Source: an uncultured Bacteroidales bacterium (lineage in GTDB: Bacteria; Bacteroidota; Bacteroidia; Bacteroidales; UBA4417). Taken from it: a DNA stretch of 64,000 bases. A program made the position numbers and the translations under genes. Location of the stretch: positions 1 through 64,000 of the forward strand of contig CAIRMR010000024.1 in NCBI GenBank assembly GCA_903879715.1, in the 5' to 3' direction. Shown here one piece after another: positions 35,350-43,172 of the stretch. The stretch's first letter is position 1; the number at the start of each line of letters is the position of its first letter. The notes beneath the pieces were generated by a model. It saw only the letters and a program-made list of their open reading frames with translations, was not told where the DNA came from and did no database searches.

Positions 35350-35526
35350 AAAAGGATTTAGGATTTGGGGGTTAGGATTTAGGGTTGTGGATGAAGAATT
35401 TGTAAATTTGTGAATTGTGATATTAGATTTGTGATTTTAGATTTGTGATTTTAGATTTGTGATTTTAGATTTGTGATTTTGAACCCCTAACCCCTAACCC
35501 CCAACCCCTAACCACTAATCCCTCAA
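35350..35526. repeat. 14-bp tandem repeat and (CCCCTAA)n tract before amrS
   Basis: About five copies of ATTTGTGATTTTAG (35414-35480) sit between a G-rich block (GGATTTGGGGGTTAGGATTT, near 35352) and a C-rich block (ACCCCTAACCCCTAACCCCC, near 35481-35515). The outer blocks are roughly complementary, so a long stem is possible. The C-rich block abuts the amrS start codon. Confidence 0.8.
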
Positions 35527-36534
35527 ATGAACAACGAAGCCCAATGCTATCTTCCGCTTAGCGACAAAACCGTACAATGTACGCTCTGCCCGCATAATTG
35601 TATTCTCAAAGAAGGAAAATCCGGAATTTGCAGGGTACGCGTCAATCAGCGCGGAAAGTTGGTGACCGAAGTTAATGGCTTTGTTTCTGCAATAAATTTC
35701 GATCCGATCGAAAAGAAACCCTTGTTTCATTTTTACCCCGGATCAACCATTTTGTCTATCGGGACTTACGGTTGCAACCTGAGGTGTTTTTTTTGCCAGA
35801 ATTGCACCATTTCGCAAACCGCCGCCAGGCCTGAATTGCCTCATTCATTTTATTCACCTGAACAAATTATTCAGATTGCGCTTAACAGACCGGATAATAT
35901 CGGTATTGCTTTTACGTATAACGAACCAATAGTCTGGTATGAATATATGTACGATATTGCCCGCCTGGCGAAAAAAGCTGGACTTAAAACTGTAATGGTT
36001 ACAAATGGCTATATAAACAAAAAACCACTTGATAAACTGCTTGAGTTTATGGACGCTTTCAGCGTTGACCTGAAAGCATTTAGTGAAGAATTTTACACCA
36101 AAGTGACATCCTCAAAACTTGAACCGGTAAAAGAAACGCTTAAACGGATCAGCCTTGCAGGCAAACATCTCGAAGTTGTAAACCTGGTAATTCCTGAACT
36201 GAATGATGACGAGGTATCCTTTGCTGCTATGGCAAAGTGGATTTCAAGTGAACTTGGGAGGGATACTGTTTTTCATATTTTACGGTATTATCCCAATTAT
36301 AAACTAAGCACTGAGGCAACTCCTATTTCATTAATCTGCAGGCTTAAAAGCCTGGCTGAGAAAGAATTAAATTATGTGTATTCCGGAAATATCAATTCCG
36401 AAAGCAATGATACACTTTGTTCGCATTGCGGTAATATTCTGATCTCCAGGCATTCGTATGTTGTTTCACTTACAGGTATTGATACTGAAGGCAAGTGTAA
36501 CAAATGCGGGAATTATTTTCTTAAAAAAACATAA
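35527..36534 (+). CDS. amrS: AmmeMemoRadiSam-system radical SAM enzyme AmrS
   Basis: 335 residues. The radical-SAM cluster motif is GTYGCNLRCFFCQN (CxxxCxxC), near residue 80. An N-terminal CTLCPHNC…GICRVR and a C-terminal CSHC…CNKCGNYF pair of cysteine clusters probably bind metal. The overall layout (FDPIEKKPLFHFYPGS, TYNEPIVWYEY, DLKAFSEEFY) is that of the PFL-activase-like AmrS found with AmrA (AMMECR1) and AmrB (Memo). The substrate is unknown. AmrA and AmrB are not adjacent here, so the system is split in this genome or the gene is solitary. Confidence 0.88.
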   Translation: MNNEAQCYLPLSDKTVQCTLCPHNCILKEGKSGICRVRVNQRGKLVTEVNGFVSAINFDPIEKKPLFHFYPGSTILSIGTYGCNLRCFFCQNCTISQTAARPELPHSFYSPEQIIQIALNRPDNIGIAFTYNEPIVWYEYMYDIARLAKKAGLKTVMVTNGYINKKPLDKLLEFMDAFSVDLKAFSEEFYTKVTSSKLEPVKETLKRISLAGKHLEVVNLVIPELNDDEVSFAAMAKWISSELGRDTVFHILRYYPNYKLSTEATPISLICRLKSLAEKELNYVYSGNINSESNDTLCSHCGNILISRHSYVVSLTGIDTEGKCNKCGNYFLKKT

Positions 36535-36630
36535 TTTTGCTTTCATATTAAAATAGATTAGTCTACTTTTGAAATCTCAGTAGCAAATAATTTTCATAAA
36601 TCAGATCTTTATCTGTATTAAATAATTTTC

Positions 36631-37605
36631 ATGGGTTTACAAAAAACAGCAATTTCTTTATTTATTTCATTGGTATTCAGTGTAAGCGGAAGCATGGCTT
36701 TTGCCCAGCAACTCATTAGTGAACCTGCAGGAGGGATGGATGAAAATGAACTGGAAGCATCAGAAATCATGCTGCCAGCTTCAAATTCAGTAATTCCTTC
36801 TATCCTTGATATTCCATCCGTAAATAAATATTATACAAGCTGGGATACTTTATGTGTTCGTCGTTACTCCGAAAATATACCTGTCACAAGCGATTCAATA
36901 GCACTGCCTCTTTTTAATGATTATTCTACTGGTTTTGTTATGCCTGTTGAAGGCACTTTTTTATCTCCTTTCGGTTACCGTGGCCGTCGCGTACATGCGG
37001 GAGTTGACATTAAACTGGAACAGGGTGTGCCCGTAAGTGTTGCATTTGATGGTGTGGTGCGTATGGCACGCAGATATTCAGGATATGGAAATTGTGTGGT
37101 GGTAAGGCATTACAATGGACTCGAAACACTTTACGGACATCTTTCGAAAATAAAAGTAAAAGTAAACCAGCAGGTTAGCGCAGGGGATATTATCGGACTG
37201 GGTGGGCATACCGGACGTGCAACATGCAATCATCTTCATTTCGAAACACGATTCCAGGGGAAGGCTTTCAATCCAAAACAACTGATAAATTTTGATGCCT
37301 ACAGCCTGCTTGCTGATACGTTCACAGTTACAAAGTCAACTTATGGTCTTTCACGGGATTACCTCCCATCTATTGCTGCCAATGATGACCTGGTAAGAGA
37401 TAAAGGTACCGTTGATTCTAAAAGCGATTCAAAAATAAAATCAGGAAAATCATCAAAATCAAAAAAATATCATACCATCAAAAGTGGTGACACGCTTAGT
37501 GCTTTATCAAGGAAATATGGAACATCTGTAAAACAAATATGTTCTATCAACGGAATCAAACCAACCAAGACACTTCAACTCGGGACCAAAATAAGAGTTA
37601 AATAG
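36631..37605 (+). CDS. Secreted M23-family peptidase with C-terminal LysM domain
   Basis: 324 residues. A signal peptide (LFISLVFSVSGSMAFAQQ) is followed by a linker, then an M23 domain (about 105-225) with the zinc ligands in HAGVDIKL and HLHFETRF and the strand motif LYGHLSKI. A Ser/Lys-rich linker leads to one LysM domain at the end (YHTIKSGDTLSALSRKYG). Expected to cleave peptidoglycan cross-links, or to act as a LytM-type activator, while bound to the wall in the periplasm. A strong terminator follows. All catalytic residues are present, so an active enzyme is likely. Confidence 0.93.
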   Translation: MGLQKTAISLFISLVFSVSGSMAFAQQLISEPAGGMDENELEASEIMLPASNSVIPSILDIPSVNKYYTSWDTLCVRRYSENIPVTSDSIALPLFNDYSTGFVMPVEGTFLSPFGYRGRRVHAGVDIKLEQGVPVSVAFDGVVRMARRYSGYGNCVVVRHYNGLETLYGHLSKIKVKVNQQVSAGDIIGLGGHTGRATCNHLHFETRFQGKAFNPKQLINFDAYSLLADTFTVTKSTYGLSRDYLPSIAANDDLVRDKGTVDSKSDSKIKSGKSSKSKKYHTIKSGDTLSALSRKYGTSVKQICSINGIKPTKTLQLGTKIRVK

Positions 37606-37636
37606 TAATACAAATTGCTGCCATAATGTATTTCGG

Positions 37637-37665
37637 GGCCGGGAATTTCCGGCCTTATTTTTTTT
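37637..37665 (+). terminator. Rho-independent terminator of the M23 peptidase gene
   Basis: GGCCGG-GAATTT-CCGGCC followed by TTATTTTTTTT, 32 bp after the stop codon. Confidence 0.85.
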
Positions 37666-37698
37666 GTAATTTTATCGCAACCATAACCCGGATAAATT

Positions 37699-38955
37699 TT
37701 GTCGCCTTTTACCCAAAAATCATTTCGTGTTTTACTTTTAATTTCCCCTTTGATAATCTTGTTTAGTGGCTGTAATCCCGCTCTCAATGTCACAGGAATG
37801 GATATAAGCAGTATTTATACCGGGCAGAAAGAGGATGCTCTGCGTATAAATCAATTCTACAGCATTAACGACAGCATCTCAACCATTAGTATTGTTTTGC
37901 CGGCTGGTCTTATTAAACCTGATCCCCGCACTAAGAAACATTCCAAAAAAGGAACATTGAAATATGAGGTATTAGGAGAAGGTAAATATATTGCACTTAC
38001 CGACAGCGCAACTTTCGCCATTGCGGATACTTCCGAAAACATAAATTTTTTAAGTCACACCTGGGCTTTTAAAGCTCCCACAGGTCAGAACTATTTTGTT
38101 AAAGCCACTTATTCCGTGCCTGGACGACTTGATGATTTTTTGCTGCTTGAATACTTTAATAAAAAAAACCACCTTAGCCAATCCTGGTATCGTTTTCAAA
38201 CAGAGTCGGGTGAACATCTTACAGGTAACATCACATCATATCCCCAGCCTTTGCGCATTATCAGCGAAGATACTTCAAACAGGGAATTTCTTGTGAAACT
38301 ATACTCACGCAATTTCCCGGTTCCAATTCCTCCTTTTGTGGAACAATCCCGGGCTCCTTTTAATTATTTGCCTGACAGCACTTTCATCCTGGAACTTAAA
38401 AATGGGGCAACGCCTTATTTCTTGCCCGCACAAACCGGGTTTTACTTCTTCCAATCAGATTCGTCTCTAAAACAGGGCCCATCGCTTTTTCGGATGAATG
38501 CTGGTTTTCCGAAAGTTACACAACACTATCTGATGCGCGAAGCGTTGAGGTATATTACATCCGCAAAGGAATTCCAGCAGTTAAATGCATTTGCGTTACC
38601 TAAAATGGCGGTTGACAGTTTCTGGATTGCAAATGCCGGGAGTTCCGATATCGCTACTGAGCTAATTCGCAAATATTATATACGTGTCGAAACCGCTAAT
38701 AAGCTCTATACCTCGTACACGGATGGCTGGAAAACCGACAGGGGAATGATTTTTATTGTTATGGGAAAGCCGTCAAAGGTTTATAGAAGTTTCAAACAGG
38801 AAGTATGGATTTATGGGGAATACGATGATCCACGGGCACTGAGGTTTTATTTTGATAAGGCGATAAATCCGTTCACTGATACCGATTATGTCCTGATACG
38901 AAATGAATACTATAAAACTGCCTGGTATCAGAGTGTTCACTTGTGGAGACGGTAG
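37699..38955 (+). CDS. GWxTD-domain lipoprotein
   Basis: 418 residues with a lipoprotein signal (FRVLLLISPLIILFSGC). The C-terminal GWxTD domain shows TDGWKTDRGMIFIVMGKPSKV followed by VWIYGE, the signature of a Bacteroidota/Acidobacteria family of unknown function. The start is TTG (37699): TAA is two codons upstream and the first ATG (residue 35) would remove the lipobox. It lies upstream of rlmB on the same strand, separated by 225 bp of repeats. Probably located at the outer membrane, periplasmic side. Confidence 0.85.
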   Translation: MSPFTQKSFRVLLLISPLIILFSGCNPALNVTGMDISSIYTGQKEDALRINQFYSINDSISTISIVLPAGLIKPDPRTKKHSKKGTLKYEVLGEGKYIALTDSATFAIADTSENINFLSHTWAFKAPTGQNYFVKATYSVPGRLDDFLLLEYFNKKNHLSQSWYRFQTESGEHLTGNITSYPQPLRIISEDTSNREFLVKLYSRNFPVPIPPFVEQSRAPFNYLPDSTFILELKNGATPYFLPAQTGFYFFQSDSSLKQGPSLFRMNAGFPKVTQHYLMREALRYITSAKEFQQLNAFALPKMAVDSFWIANAGSSDIATELIRKYYIRVETANKLYTSYTDGWKTDRGMIFIVMGKPSKVYRSFKQEVWIYGEYDDPRALRFYFDKAINPFTDTDYVLIRNEYYKTAWYQSVHLWRR

Positions 38956-39180
38956 GAGAGTGAATAATGAATAATGAATAATGAATAATGAAAAGTGAAT
39001 AGTGAATAGTGAATAGAAAATAGTGTAATGAGTATAGGGGGAAAGGTCTTGGTCTGAAAATAAGAAGCAAACTTCCCAACCCCAGGTCTCAAAACCCAAA
39101 TCCCAAACAACAGCTGAATAACCATCGAATTCTTCAAACCCTAACCCCCAAATCCTAACCCCCCAACCCTCCAAAAATAT
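38956..39180. repeat. (AATGAAT) and (GTGAATA) tandem repeats plus C-rich tract before rlmB
   Basis: Four tandem 9-bp AATAATGAA-type units and three AGTGAATAG units (38962-39020), then CCAAATCCC, CCCTAACCCCC and AATCCTAACCCCCC words (39093-39175) up to the rlmB ATG. No gene seen on either strand. Confidence 0.75.
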
Positions 39181-39948
39181 ATGTACGAAAAACACTTTAA
39201 AGGCCCGCGTAAGCAACCCGAAAACCTGATCTACGGAATTCATCCTATCCTCGAAGCACTTAATGCAGGAAAAGATATTGAGAAAATATTGCTGTCGCGT
39301 GAACTCCGGAATCCCCAGGTTCGTGAAATCACTGCCGCAGCTGAAAAACTTGAAATCCCTGTACAGAAAGTGCCGAACGAAAAGCTCGATTCATTTACCA
39401 AAGCCAACCACCAGGGAATAGTAGCTTTTGTTTCGATGATCGAATACCAGCCTATCGAATCCATCATTTTGGATACATTTGAATCAGGCAGACAGCCAAT
39501 GTTTATTATTCTGGATCGCATTACGGATGTCCGCAATTTTGGCGCAATAGCCCGCAGTGCCGAATGTGCAAGGGTGGATGCATTAATAATTCCTTCGAGG
39601 GGAAGCGCTCAGGTAAATGCCGATGCTCTTAAAACATCTGCAGGAGCATTAAACCTTGTCCCTGTTCATCGCAGTCCGAATCTCAAAGACACGCTTCGCT
39701 ATCTGAAAGATTCCGGCATAAGGCTTATTGCGGTTACCGAACACGGCAGCACCGATTATGGCACCACCGACCTGACCGGGCCAGTTGCTTTTATCCTGGG
39801 TTCTGAAGAGGACGGAATATCACCCGAATACCTGAAACTTTGCGACGAAAGAATTAAAATTCCTTTATTGGGAACAATTGGCTCATTAAACGTTTCGGTG
39901 GCTGCAGGGATCATTGTTTTTGAAGCGCTTCGACAAAGAAATAATTAA
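39181..39948 (+). CDS. rlmB: 23S rRNA (guanosine-2'-O-)-methyltransferase RlmB
   Basis: 255-residue SpoU/TrmH-class SPOUT methyltransferase. The N-terminal substrate-binding domain has LIYGIHPILEAL. The knotted catalytic domain has LDRITDVRNFGAIARSAEC, GPVAFILGSEEDGIS and IPLLGTIGSLNVSVAAGI, the three family motifs, with the catalytic arginine in NFGAIAR. It methylates the 2'-O of G2251 (E. coli numbering) in the peptidyl-transferase P-loop. Other TrmH-family targets are possible, but the YGIHP start favours RlmB. Confidence 0.92.
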   Translation: MYEKHFKGPRKQPENLIYGIHPILEALNAGKDIEKILLSRELRNPQVREITAAAEKLEIPVQKVPNEKLDSFTKANHQGIVAFVSMIEYQPIESIILDTFESGRQPMFIILDRITDVRNFGAIARSAECARVDALIIPSRGSAQVNADALKTSAGALNLVPVHRSPNLKDTLRYLKDSGIRLIAVTEHGSTDYGTTDLTGPVAFILGSEEDGISPEYLKLCDERIKIPLLGTIGSLNVSVAAGIIVFEALRQRNN

Positions 39949-40052
39949 GTCCATAAAACTAGCTGCTTTGCCTACATCATTCTGTTACAGTTAACAGGAA
40001 ATCAACTGTTTTAACATTATCGAATCATGCGATTGTTGTACTTTCTCGGTTT

Positions 40053-40070
40053 CATGCAAACGTTTGCATG
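40053..40070. promoter_or_regulatory. LacI-family operator-like palindrome
   Basis: CATGCAAACGTTTGCATG is a perfect 18-bp palindrome. The central GCAAACGTTTGC matches the LacI/PurR/CcpA-type operator layout (half-site GCAAAC, central CG). It lies 300 bp before gdhA. No LacI-family regulator is encoded in the window. Confidence 0.6.
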
Positions 40071-40298
40071 TTTTATCTTCAAATGCATACATCAAAATCA
40101 GCATAATTAAATTCAGTTTCAGTCGAAAAAAGTGTAAAATACTGAGTGGAAAAGATTAATAATAATTCACTAACGTATTTCATACACATTCCGTAATCTC
40201 TAAACATGAGCATTAACAAGCGTTCCAATAGCTTTTACATCCCTTGTTTGGAATGAAAAAAAATATGAATAAAACACTCAGTGATATACTTAAAATTA

Positions 40299-40326
40299 TA
40301 CTTTTGCACTGTAATTCAGAGTGCAA
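40299..40326 (+). promoter_or_regulatory. gdhA promoter box with overlapping inverted repeat
   Basis: TACTTTTG (40299-40306) fits TAnnTTTG and predicts a start near 40313. The inverted repeat TTGCACT-N9-AGTGCAA (40304-40326) covers that start, as a repressor site would. The leader to the ATG would be about 57 nt. Confidence 0.45.
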
Positions 40327-40369
40327 TTTTACACCAAGAATATAAATATTTAACCTAAATTCCTTTGTG

Positions 40370-41707
40370 ATGGAAGTTGAAAAAATCATGACTGACCTGG
40401 AGAAAAAACATCCGGGTGAAGTAGAGTACTTACAAGCCGTTCGTGAAGTTTTGGAATCGATCGAACAGGTTTACAATGAAAATCCTCAGTTTGAGGCAGC
40501 AGGCATCATCAGCCGCCTGGTTGAGCCTGATCGTATACTTACAATTAAAGTTCCCTGGGTCGACGACCATGGCAAGGTTCATGTAAACCTCGCTTACAGG
40601 ATTCAATTCAACAACGCTATTGGACCTTACAAAGGCGGACTTCGTTTCCACCCTTCAGTAAACCTTAGCATCCTGAAATTCTTAGGCTTCGAGCAGATTT
40701 TCAAAAACAGCCTTACTTCACTTCCTATGGGCGGTGCCAAAGGCGGATCCGATTTCGATCCCAAAGGAAAATCCAATACTGAAGTTATGCGTTTCTGCCA
40801 GTCGTTTATGCTCGAACTTTGGAGAATCATTGGTCCTGAAACCGATGTTCCTGCAGGTGACATAGGTGTTGGTGGTCGTGAAATAGGTTTCCTTTACGGT
40901 ATGTACAAAAAACTGGCACGCGAGCATTCAGGCGTTCTTACAGGTAAAGGCCTCAACTGGGGCGGTAGCCTTGTTCGTCCGGAGGCAACCGGCTACGGCA
41001 ACGTATATTTCGCTCAGGAAATGCTCAGAACCAAAGGAACTGATTTCAAGGGTAAAACTGTTGCTATTTCCGGTTTCGGAAACGTTGCATGGGGTGCTGC
41101 TATGAAAGTAACTGAACTTGGAGGTAAAGTAGTTACCATTTCAGGTCCTGACGGATATGTTTACGATTCAGAAGGAATCAGCGGCGAAAAAATCAATTAC
41201 ATGCTCGAGCTTCGTGCTTCGAACCAGGATATCGTTAAACCTTATACTTACGAATTCCCGAATGCACAGTTTGTACAGGGAAAACGTCCATGGGAAGTTA
41301 AATGCGACATCGCCCTGCCTTGCGCAACACAAAATGAACTTGGTAAGGAAGATGCATTAACACTCGTTAAAAACGGTTGTATGTGCGTTTGCGAAGGTGC
41401 TAATATGCCTACAACTCCTGAAGCTGTTGAAATTTTCCAGGAAAATAAAATCATGTTTGCTCCTGGTAAGGCAGCAAACGCCGGTGGCGTTGCTACTTCA
41501 GGTCTCGAAATGAGCCAGAACTCAATGAAACTGAACTGGCCTGCAGCCGAAGTTGATCAGAAACTGCACCAGATCATGATAAATATCCACACAGCCTGCC
41601 TGAAATACGGTAAAGACCCTGATGGGTATGTAAACTATGTAAAAGGCGCCAATATAGCCGGTTTCCTCAAAGTTGCCAACGCTATGCTCGATCAGGGCGT
41701 TCTGTAA
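40370..41707 (+). CDS. gdhA: NADP-specific glutamate dehydrogenase
   Basis: 445-residue hexameric glutamate dehydrogenase of the GdhA (NADP) class. It assimilates ammonia: 2-oxoglutarate + NH4+ + NADPH to glutamate. Substrate-binding GPYKGGLRFHPSVN, catalytic lysine in PMGGAKGGSDFDPKGK, and dinucleotide fold ISGFGNVAWGAA. ATG 40370 is preferred over the GTG one codon earlier chosen by the track. Codon use looks more biased (many CTT/GGT/AAA, AACTGG) than in neighbours, suggesting high expression. A strong terminator follows. The long upstream region holds operator-like palindromes. Confidence 0.96.
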   Translation: MEVEKIMTDLEKKHPGEVEYLQAVREVLESIEQVYNENPQFEAAGIISRLVEPDRILTIKVPWVDDHGKVHVNLAYRIQFNNAIGPYKGGLRFHPSVNLSILKFLGFEQIFKNSLTSLPMGGAKGGSDFDPKGKSNTEVMRFCQSFMLELWRIIGPETDVPAGDIGVGGREIGFLYGMYKKLAREHSGVLTGKGLNWGGSLVRPEATGYGNVYFAQEMLRTKGTDFKGKTVAISGFGNVAWGAAMKVTELGGKVVTISGPDGYVYDSEGISGEKINYMLELRASNQDIVKPYTYEFPNAQFVQGKRPWEVKCDIALPCATQNELGKEDALTLVKNGCMCVCEGANMPTTPEAVEIFQENKIMFAPGKAANAGGVATSGLEMSQNSMKLNWPAAEVDQKLHQIMINIHTACLKYGKDPDGYVNYVKGANIAGFLKVANAMLDQGVL

Positions 41708-41742
41708 TAGCCTTTCTTTTAGAGAGATTTAATTTTAAAAAT

Positions 41743-41774
41743 AAAAAAACCACCTGTAAAAAGGTGGTTTTTTT
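41743..41774. terminator. Bidirectional terminator between gdhA and the MBL-fold gene
   Basis: AAACCACCT-GTAAAA-AGGTGGTTT with A-run before and T-run after, so it can serve both converging genes. It starts 36 bp after the gdhA stop. Confidence 0.9.
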
Positions 41775-41828
41775 ATTTATATCTGTTAAGCCTTATCCTG
41801 CCAGGGTTGAAGTTTTAAACATCAGAAT

Positions 41829-42665
41829 CTAGAATAATGACATTTGTATTGATTTCTGTACCGGATCAACAGAGAATTTCACCCTGTTTCCGGCTTTTTC
41901 GCCGTTTATAAAATAAACCGCTGATTCCTGGTGCCTTGATGCAATTGCAATATGAGTATCCCCTGCATGTTTTGTAAATAAATCACGGACCAGCCTTGGG
42001 TCATTATTATCCTGCGAAAGATGCGAAAGCAGTAAATGACTCATGAAATCGGGCTTGTATTTTGTGAAGAGACCCAACGACTGATCATTTGATAAATGCC
42101 CGTGATCGCTTTGGATACGCTTTTTCAGATATATGGGATATGTGCCTTTTTCGAGCATTTCTTCATCATAATTAGCCTCCAGGAATGCTGCATGGCACAG
42201 GCTGAAATTCGAGGCTACATTCTCACAAACCGAACCAATGTCAGTAAGAACTCCGATTGTGATTCCGTTTCCGGTAACGGTAAAGCTATGAGGTTCAGAT
42301 GCATCATGCAATTTAGGGAATGCGTTAATTGAAAGTTCACCAATATTTACCGGAATATTGGAGTTGAAGTAACGGATGAAATTTTTATCCAGGTGTAGCC
42401 TGCTGTTCTCATGTGTAAGGGGCGAAAAGTATACAGGAATCTTATACTTACGCGTAATCACACCAACACCTCGCGTATGGTCGGAATGCTCATGCGAAAC
42501 AAAAATAGCTTTGACCCTGTGCATCGATAATCCCAGTCGCATGATCCTCGTTTCGGTTTCGCGGCATGATAAACCAGCATCGATCAATACAGCTTCATGC
42601 TGATTGCCAATATAATAGCAGTTCCCGTTGCTTCCTGAATTTAAAGATGTTATATAAAGAGACAT
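41829..42665 (-). CDS. YycJ/WalJ-like metallo-beta-lactamase-fold hydrolase with C-terminal clamp-binding-like motif
   Basis: 278 residues from ATG 42665 (MSLYITSLNSGSNGNCYYIG); the track adds ten non-conserved codons. Metal motif VSHEHSDHTRGVG plus LLSHLSQDNNDPRL and later ligands fit the YycJ subfamily, whose Bacillus member has been linked to 5'-3' DNA exonuclease activity and mutation avoidance. The protein ends KSIQMSLF. This C-terminal pentapeptide matches the sliding-clamp binding consensus QL(S/D)LF and is identical to the last five residues of ParC in this window. A DNA-repair nuclease role recruited by DnaN is therefore a reasonable inference. Convergent with gdhA. Confidence 0.85.
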   Translation of the reverse strand: MSLYITSLNSGSNGNCYYIGNQHEAVLIDAGLSCRETETRIMRLGLSMHRVKAIFVSHEHSDHTRGVGVITRKYKIPVYFSPLTHENSRLHLDKNFIRYFNSNIPVNIGELSINAFPKLHDASEPHSFTVTGNGITIGVLTDIGSVCENVASNFSLCHAAFLEANYDEEMLEKGTYPIYLKKRIQSDHGHLSNDQSLGLFTKYKPDFMSHLLLSHLSQDNNDPRLVRDLFTKHAGDTHIAIASRHQESAVYFINGEKAGNRVKFSVDPVQKSIQMSLF

Positions 42666-43172
42666 TGTTATACAAAGAAACTGAAAATTTGCCAAGCATC
42701 AGCATTTTTTAAATCAAAATAAAATCTTACAGCTTATAACTTTTATACTTTGAGCATTTATCTGCTATTCGGGAGTGACGCGAGATTGTTTTGATGAACA
42801 GTAATATAATAAATAAGAAAGAGTAAAATTATTTAACTGCCACCGTTATTATTTGGCTAACAGGCTGGTTGCTAACATTACAATGTTGATATTTAGTAAA
42901 TATTTGAACGATTTAGGTTGTTATTTTGCATTAAATGGTTGTATATTAGTTTCAGATAAAAAGCAACATTCCTGGCAGAGATTCATCCTGTTCCATTAAG
43001 AGCATTCCTTAGCATCAATTGTATTTATTCACATCAGGTCAGTTTTTTAAATGAAATTTAATAAATAAACGTGAACCACATGTAAAAAAGATGTATCACC
43101 AGTGGAGACCAGATCCCACTTTAAAAAACGGGACTAAATATTTATTCACATGAGTGCTAAAAATTCATTAAA
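42666..43172. other. AT-rich intergenic region upstream of the T9SS cargo gene
   Basis: 507 bp with no supported gene. Two adjacent palindromes, AACATT-AC-AATGTT (42874-42887) and ATATTTA-G-TAAATAT (42889-42903), may be regulatory. No clear TAnnTTTG box for the plus-strand gene was found. Confidence 0.5.

Larger units (their letters stand above)
39949..40369. other. 421-bp regulatory region upstream of gdhA
   Basis: Gene-free. Contains three inverted repeats: CTGTTA-CAGT-TAACAG (39982-39997), the LacI-operator-like CATGCAAACGTTTGCATG (40053-40070) and TTGCACT…AGTGCAA (40304-40326). Confidence 0.7.

Noticed and set aside
38773-39243. 156-residue minus-strand ORF across the GWxTD-rlmB gap
   Set aside because: Translation of tandem repeats (IHYSLFTIHYSLF…), overlapping the ends of two good genes.
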